From: Acidobacteriota bacterium
GTDB taxonomy: Bacteria > Acidobacteriota > Terriglobia > Acidiferrales > UBA7541
Direction: 5' to 3'
Length of the DNA stretch: 46,935 nt
Assembly (NCBI GenBank): GCA_021832085.1
Contig: JAKBLM010000033.1
Location: 1 to 46,935, forward strand
Part shown: positions 44,059-46,935 of the stretch, in pieces
Layout: each line of letters begins with the position of its first letter
How positions within the stretch are numbered: the first letter of the stretch is position 1
Program-made: the position numbers and the translations under genes
The notes under the pieces: generated by a model
Database searches by the model: none
The model's input: the letters and a program-made list of their open reading frames with translations, nothing else
What the model was told of the DNA's origin: nothing

Positions 44059-44568
44059 TTGAGAGAACCCTGGCGTGATTTCGAAACGCTTCTCCGCGAA
44101 CACCAGTCGATGGTGTTTAGCATCGCGCTGCGGATCACCGGCGACCGCCCCGCAGCAGAAGAGGTGGCCCAGGACGTTTTTCTCGGCCTCTACCGGCACC
44201 TGGGCGACATCGAATCGCCCGAGCACGCGACGGCGTGGCTGCGAAAGGTTGCGGTGCAGCGCGCCATCGACGCGGCAAGGCATGCTTCGCGGCTGCCGCG
44301 AGCCGACATGGAAGCGAACGATCTTCCCGACACCCCCGGAAACGGCGACGCGCTGCTGGCGCGCCATCTGGAACGGCTCATCGCCGAGCTGCCGGAGCAG
44401 ATGCGGGCCGTGATCGTGCTTCGCTACCAGGAAGAGTTGATGCCCAGCGAAATCGCCCGGATTCTGGCGATGCCGGTCGCCACGGTGAAGAGCAATTTGC
44501 AGCGCGGTCTGCAACTGCTGCGACAGCAAACGGAAAGGACCTTGGGTAAGACTCATGGACGATCTTGA
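44059..44568 (+). CDS. ECF-type RNA polymerase sigma factor
   Basis: The 169-residue product has sigma region 2 (about residues 8-75: FETLLREHQSMVFSIALRITGDRPAAEEVAQDVFLGLYRHL) and region 4 (about 100-155: LPEQMRAVIVLRYQEELMPSEIARILAMPVATVKSNLQRGLQLL), with no regions 1 or 3, as in ECF factors. TTG at 44059 is chosen because GGAAG precedes it and conserved sequence begins a few residues later. The frame stays open from 43990, through the candidate promoter. It overlaps the next gene by 14 bases, so sigma factor, anti-sigma candidate and two exported proteins form one operon. Confidence 0.9.
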   Translation: MREPWRDFETLLREHQSMVFSIALRITGDRPAAEEVAQDVFLGLYRHLGDIESPEHATAWLRKVAVQRAIDAARHASRLPRADMEANDLPDTPGNGDALLARHLERLIAELPEQMRAVIVLRYQEELMPSEIARILAMPVATVKSNLQRGLQLLRQQTERTLGKTHGRS

Positions 44569-44884
44569 ACAATCGTTGCGCGCGGCGCTGGCGAGGGTGC
44601 CTGCGCCGGCCGGGCTCGCCGAGCGGATCCTGGCACTGATCGGGGCCGGGCCCATGCGGAAGACGCGCTGGTGGCGGACGACGGCATTGCGCTGGGCGCT
44701 GGCGGCGGCGCTGCTGGCCGCCATGGCCGCCGGCGGCGTGATCGCGTACCAGAGACAACAGCGCGCCCGTGGCGAACGTGCCCGCCGGCAAGTGATGCTG
44801 GCGCTGCGAATCACCGGCGCCAGGCTCCATGCGGTGCAGGCACAGATCGTCAGATTGGATGGCACGCGAGGAGAGAGCCGATGA
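44555..44884 (+). CDS. Small single-helix membrane protein, probable anti-sigma factor
   Basis: The 109-residue product has a short cytoplasmic N-terminal part (MDDLEQSLRAALARVPAPAGLAERILALI), one transmembrane helix (about 45-65) and an outer segment of about 45 mostly basic residues. Its position, with a 14-base overlap behind an ECF sigma gene, and its topology are those of an anti-sigma factor. No zinc-binding HxxxCxxC motif is present, so it would be a zinc-free type. The name is based on context, not on a recognised domain. It overlaps the next gene by four bases (ATGA). Confidence 0.68.
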   Translation: MDDLEQSLRAALARVPAPAGLAERILALIGAGPMRKTRWWRTTALRWALAAALLAAMAAGGVIAYQRQQRARGERARRQVMLALRITGARLHAVQAQIVRLDGTRGESR

Positions 44885-45462
44885 AAAGGAAACAGATCGT
44901 CTTACTGCTGCTCTGGATCGGGCTCGGGGGAATTCCGGCTCTCGCCCAGGCCCATTTTCCCGTGAACACAGAGCAGTTTGCCAGGCAGGCCAGCGAAGTA
45001 ACCAAAGTCTCCCTTGACAAGAACATGCTGCAGTTTGCGGCCCAGTTCATGTCTTCCGGCAAGCAGGACCAGCAAGCGCGAAGCATCATCAATCACCTGG
45101 ACGGGATCTACGTGCGAGATTACACGTTCAAGAGCCCGGCCGGCTATTCGCTGGCAGCGGTCGAAGCGTTGCGCAAGCACTTTCGCGCGCCGGAATGGAC
45201 GGAAATCGTATCGACGCGCAGCAAAGGCAAGGGCGACAACACCGACATTTACGTGCACACGGTCGGCGGCCAGATACACGGGATGTTTGTGATCTCCGCG
45301 CAACCGAATGAGCTTACCTTCGTCAACATCATCGGACCGATCAAGCCCGAAGACCTCAAGGTGCTGAGCGGCCACTTCGGCATGCCAAGCGTGCAGACCG
45401 GAACACCCGGATCGAAGGCCGGTGGCAAGCCCGATGGAAAGAATAAGGGGAGTGAGCGATGA
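44881..45462 (+). CDS. Exported DUF4252-like protein
   Basis: The 193-residue product has a signal peptide (KRKQIVLLLLWIGLGGIPALAQA, in part) and a DUF4252-like body: ASEVTKVSLDKNMLQFAAQFM, HLDGIYVRDYTFKSPAGYSL, then EWTEIVSTRSKGKGDNTDIYVH, GMFVISAQPNELTFVNIIGPI. The end is Gly/Lys/Ser-rich. DUF4252 proteins are often encoded beside ECF sigma factors in Bacteroidota and Acidobacteriota; their function is unknown. The ATG at 44881 overlaps the stop of the preceding gene by four bases, a sign of translational coupling, and the following gene overlaps it in the same way. Confidence 0.82.
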   Translation: MKRKQIVLLLLWIGLGGIPALAQAHFPVNTEQFARQASEVTKVSLDKNMLQFAAQFMSSGKQDQQARSIINHLDGIYVRDYTFKSPAGYSLAAVEALRKHFRAPEWTEIVSTRSKGKGDNTDIYVHTVGGQIHGMFVISAQPNELTFVNIIGPIKPEDLKVLSGHFGMPSVQTGTPGSKAGGKPDGKNKGSER

Positions 45463-45968
45463 GACGGGTGGGCGCGGCCTGGGCCTTTCTGCTCGCGCTG
45501 GGTGTCTTGTCGATCGCCTGGGCGCCCGTGCCGGCCTTTGCCGCCGGCCGGCAGTTTGAAGGCGTGGTTTCGGGGCTCGAGAGCCGTTTTGGGCTGCGTG
45601 CCACGCACATCCCGATGATGGGATTCGCCAGCTTCTGCGCGAACATTTTCACGGCCGGCGGCGTGGGAAACATGCGGATCGCCCAGTTCGACCATGTCGG
45701 ACCGGCGGTGACGCCAGAAGCCCTGACGGCCACATTGCGCGGCCGGCTAAACAGCTCGTGGCATCTGTTCGTGACGGACCACCAGCGGGATACCGGTGAA
45801 TACACAATTGTCTACCAGCGGGTGGCGCACCGGGTGCTCTTCCTGATGATTGCCGACCTCGAGAACGGAGAGCTTTCGCTGGTTCAGCTGCGGCTCAACG
45901 AAAAGCGGATGGTTGCGTGGGTCGAGAACCCGCAGGGTTCCCTGAAAAATAGACCAGGATCTAAATAA
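45459..45968 (+). CDS. Exported protein of unknown function, last gene of the sigma operon
   Basis: The 169-residue product begins with a signal peptide (VGAAWAFLLALGVLSIAWA, cleavage near AFAAG). The mature part contains SGLESRFGLRATHIPMMGFASFCANIFTAGGVGNMRIAQFD in pieces and a beta-rich end (TIVYQRVAHRVLFLMIADLENGELSLVQLRLNE). I do not recognise the family; it looks like a small periplasmic domain related in setting, not clearly in sequence, to the preceding DUF4252-like protein. It overlaps that gene by four bases (ATGA). No terminator is obvious downstream. Confidence 0.75.
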   Translation: MRRVGAAWAFLLALGVLSIAWAPVPAFAAGRQFEGVVSGLESRFGLRATHIPMMGFASFCANIFTAGGVGNMRIAQFDHVGPAVTPEALTATLRGRLNSSWHLFVTDHQRDTGEYTIVYQRVAHRVLFLMIADLENGELSLVQLRLNEKRMVAWVENPQGSLKNRPGSK

Positions 45969-46082
45969 GAGCCTGACCCGGCGGCTCGGCATCGGCGGGG
46001 CCATTCGGCCACACATGCTGCCGCACACACGACCGGCGCTTCGCCCTGCGGAAGCGGGGAAGTGGCTGGCGGGAAGCGCTGG

Positions 46083-46301
46083 CTAATTGTTGCAGCCGCA
46101 GCCGTAGGGCGAGCAACCGCAGGAAGGCGCGGCGTCAGCGTCGGCCGAGGAATTCTCGCTGTGGCCTGCGGCGAACACCGAAAACTGCAACGAGCCCTTG
46201 TGGCTGCCGCATTTCGGACAAGTGATGTCACCGTTCTGGCTGAGCACGAGGCGCTCGTAGCGGGTCTGGCAATCCTGGCAAACGTATTCGTAGATGGGCA
46301 T
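46083..46301 (-). CDS. FmdB-family zinc ribbon protein
   Basis: The 72-residue product begins MPIYEYVCQDCQTRYERLVLSQ and continues DITCPKCGSHKGSLQFSVFA. These give the two Cys-x2-Cys pairs of the FmdB/YfcH-type regulatory zinc ribbon. The C-terminal part (SCGCSPYGCGCNN) is Cys-rich, which is common in this group. It may bind zinc and act in regulation or protein interaction; no precise function is known. The ATG at 46301 is the family start; a 16-residue extension to 46349 is not conserved. It has TAGAGGTTCG upstream, with a GAGG ribosome binding site. Confidence 0.88.
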   Translation of the reverse strand: MPIYEYVCQDCQTRYERLVLSQNGDITCPKCGSHKGSLQFSVFAAGHSENSSADADAAPSCGCSPYGCGCNN

Positions 46302-46370
46302 CGTTCGAACCTCTAGAAAATTGTACGGAAAAACCAAGCCACGGCACAAGCCCCTTGCGAGCCGCCGGCC

Positions 46371-46664
46371 TCATCTTGCGCGCTGGGCGGCAGCCTGCCA
46401 ATAGCGAAAGACGCGCCAGGCCCCGAGCGCGAGCGAGGCGATCACGAGACTCTGGAACAGGCTTCGCCCCACTGTCTTCGCCGCCAGGCTATAGTATTGG
46501 AGCGCTCGGGGCCCGGTCGTGTTGGGGAAATCCACCGGTCCATGACCCACCCAGCGACGAAACCACCATAGAATCCACGCGGCAAACCAGAAGACGATCA
46601 GGTCTGCCATCGTTTGCGGACTGAACACCGCGCCGAGCGCCTTCTTTATCATGGTCTGTCCCAT
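46371..46664 (-). CDS. Small membrane protein of unknown function
   Basis: The 97-residue product has two hydrophobic helices, around LIVFWFAAWILWWF (about 22-36) and SLFQSLVIASLALGAWRVF (about 68-86), with a short loop GHGPVDFPNTTGPRALQYYS between them. No family is recognised. ATG 46664 and ATG 46652 are both possible starts; GGGACAG precedes the second. The gene is on the opposite strand to the group II intron fragment and ends 69 bases before the FmdB-like gene starts. Confidence 0.55.
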   Translation of the reverse strand: MGQTMIKKALGAVFSPQTMADLIVFWFAAWILWWFRRWVGHGPVDFPNTTGPRALQYYSLAAKTVGRSLFQSLVIASLALGAWRVFRYWQAAAQRAR

Positions 46665-46824
46665 GATACCTGAAGGCTTCTTGTGCCGCCTCTGTTGCCG
46701 GCTCGATATCCAAAAGAGCCAGGGGCGTCCCGCTTGCTGGTAGGGTATCGGGAGCGGCGAAGCCGCAAATGAACGGGCGGGGGAACGGCGCGCTGTCCCG
46801 AATTCCTCTAGCCCGGACTTCTCA

Positions 46825-46935
46825 GTGCGCCCCAAGCGGCGCAGATCACCGGTGGGTGAAAGTCCCACCCGGATAGTTGTCGGTAGGTCTGGTAGCTGGC
46901 AAGCGGCCTGGTCCGGTAACGGGCCGGGCCGGAGC
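46825..46935 (+). mobile_element. 5' end of a group II intron, cut by the right window edge
   Basis: The plus strand changes at 46825 to GTGCGC, the GUGYG start of group II introns, and shows the domain I features TGCGCC...GGCGCA (stem) and CCGGTGGGTGAAAGTCCCAC-CCGG, with the conserved GTGAAAGTC. Only about 110 bases are in the window, so the reverse transcriptase (IEP), domain V and the 3' end cannot be seen, and an intact intron cannot be told from a fragment. Confidence 0.75.

Noticed and set aside
41592..44138. 848-codon minus-strand frame opposite the radical SAM gene
   Set aside because: It spans the strong terminator and the reverse complement of a clearly conserved protein, with no family similarity of its own.

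Overview
The window is about 47 kb of GC-rich, densely coding bacterial chromosome. Small proteins with long Ala/Pro/Glu tails, an ECF sigma/anti-sigma/DUF4252 operon, futalosine-type menaquinone genes, a Tes-like radical SAM protein and REP-like palindromes between genes together suggest an Acidobacteriota member. That assignment is an inference from gene content; no rRNA or tRNA gene was found to confirm it.

Layout. (1) 1-4.4 kb: the start of a minus-strand gene cut by the left edge, a Memo-family protein, two small unknown proteins, a methylmalonyl-CoA mutase catalytic subunit and a PadR regulator with a palindromic operator over its own promoter. (2) 4.5-14.2 kb: a long minus-strand housekeeping run in the order TPR protein, ispE, prs, rplY, pth, rpsF, rpsR, rplI, dnaB, PIN-TRAM protein. 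It covers isoprenoid precursor supply, PRPP, translation and the replicative helicase. (3) 14.3-20.8 kb: purH, then selA (selenocysteine synthase), a secreted GH42-like glycosidase and larB. (4) 21-25 kb: a plus-strand group of SAM methyltransferase, ubiX, ubiA-type prenyltransferase and mqnE, read as part of futalosine-route menaquinone synthesis. (5) 25.2-34.4 kb: prmC, dinB, an RsbU-like phosphatase, an M20 peptidase, a CCA-adding enzyme and lon. (6) 34.5-41.3 kb: an unknown protein with a very basic tail, a PuuD-like membrane protein, cyclophilin, a DinB/YfiT-fold protein, a PNPOx-like flavin protein, queG and a protein ending in a degenerate GIY-YIG-like domain. (7) 41.7-46.9 kb: a large Tes-like radical SAM protein with a long leader and a strong terminator, a four-gene sigma-factor operon, an FmdB-like zinc ribbon, a small membrane protein and, at the right edge, the 5' end of a group II intron.

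Main points of interest. lon has a sigma70-type promoter (TTGCCG-N17-TATACT) overlapped by CTTTAGT-N7-ACTAAAG, the geometry of the HspR/HAIR heat-shock operator. padR has a 20-bp perfect palindrome over its -10 and spacer. Several plus-strand genes have a TAnAAT-like box only 6-8 nt before the start codon and no Shine-Dalgarno, which suggests leaderless transcription. The least explained proteins are the Tes-like radical SAM enzyme, which lacks the usual auxiliary-cluster motif and has its own C-terminal Cys motifs, and the GIY-YIG-like protein with a disordered linker. I saw no CRISPR array, prophage or complete transposon.
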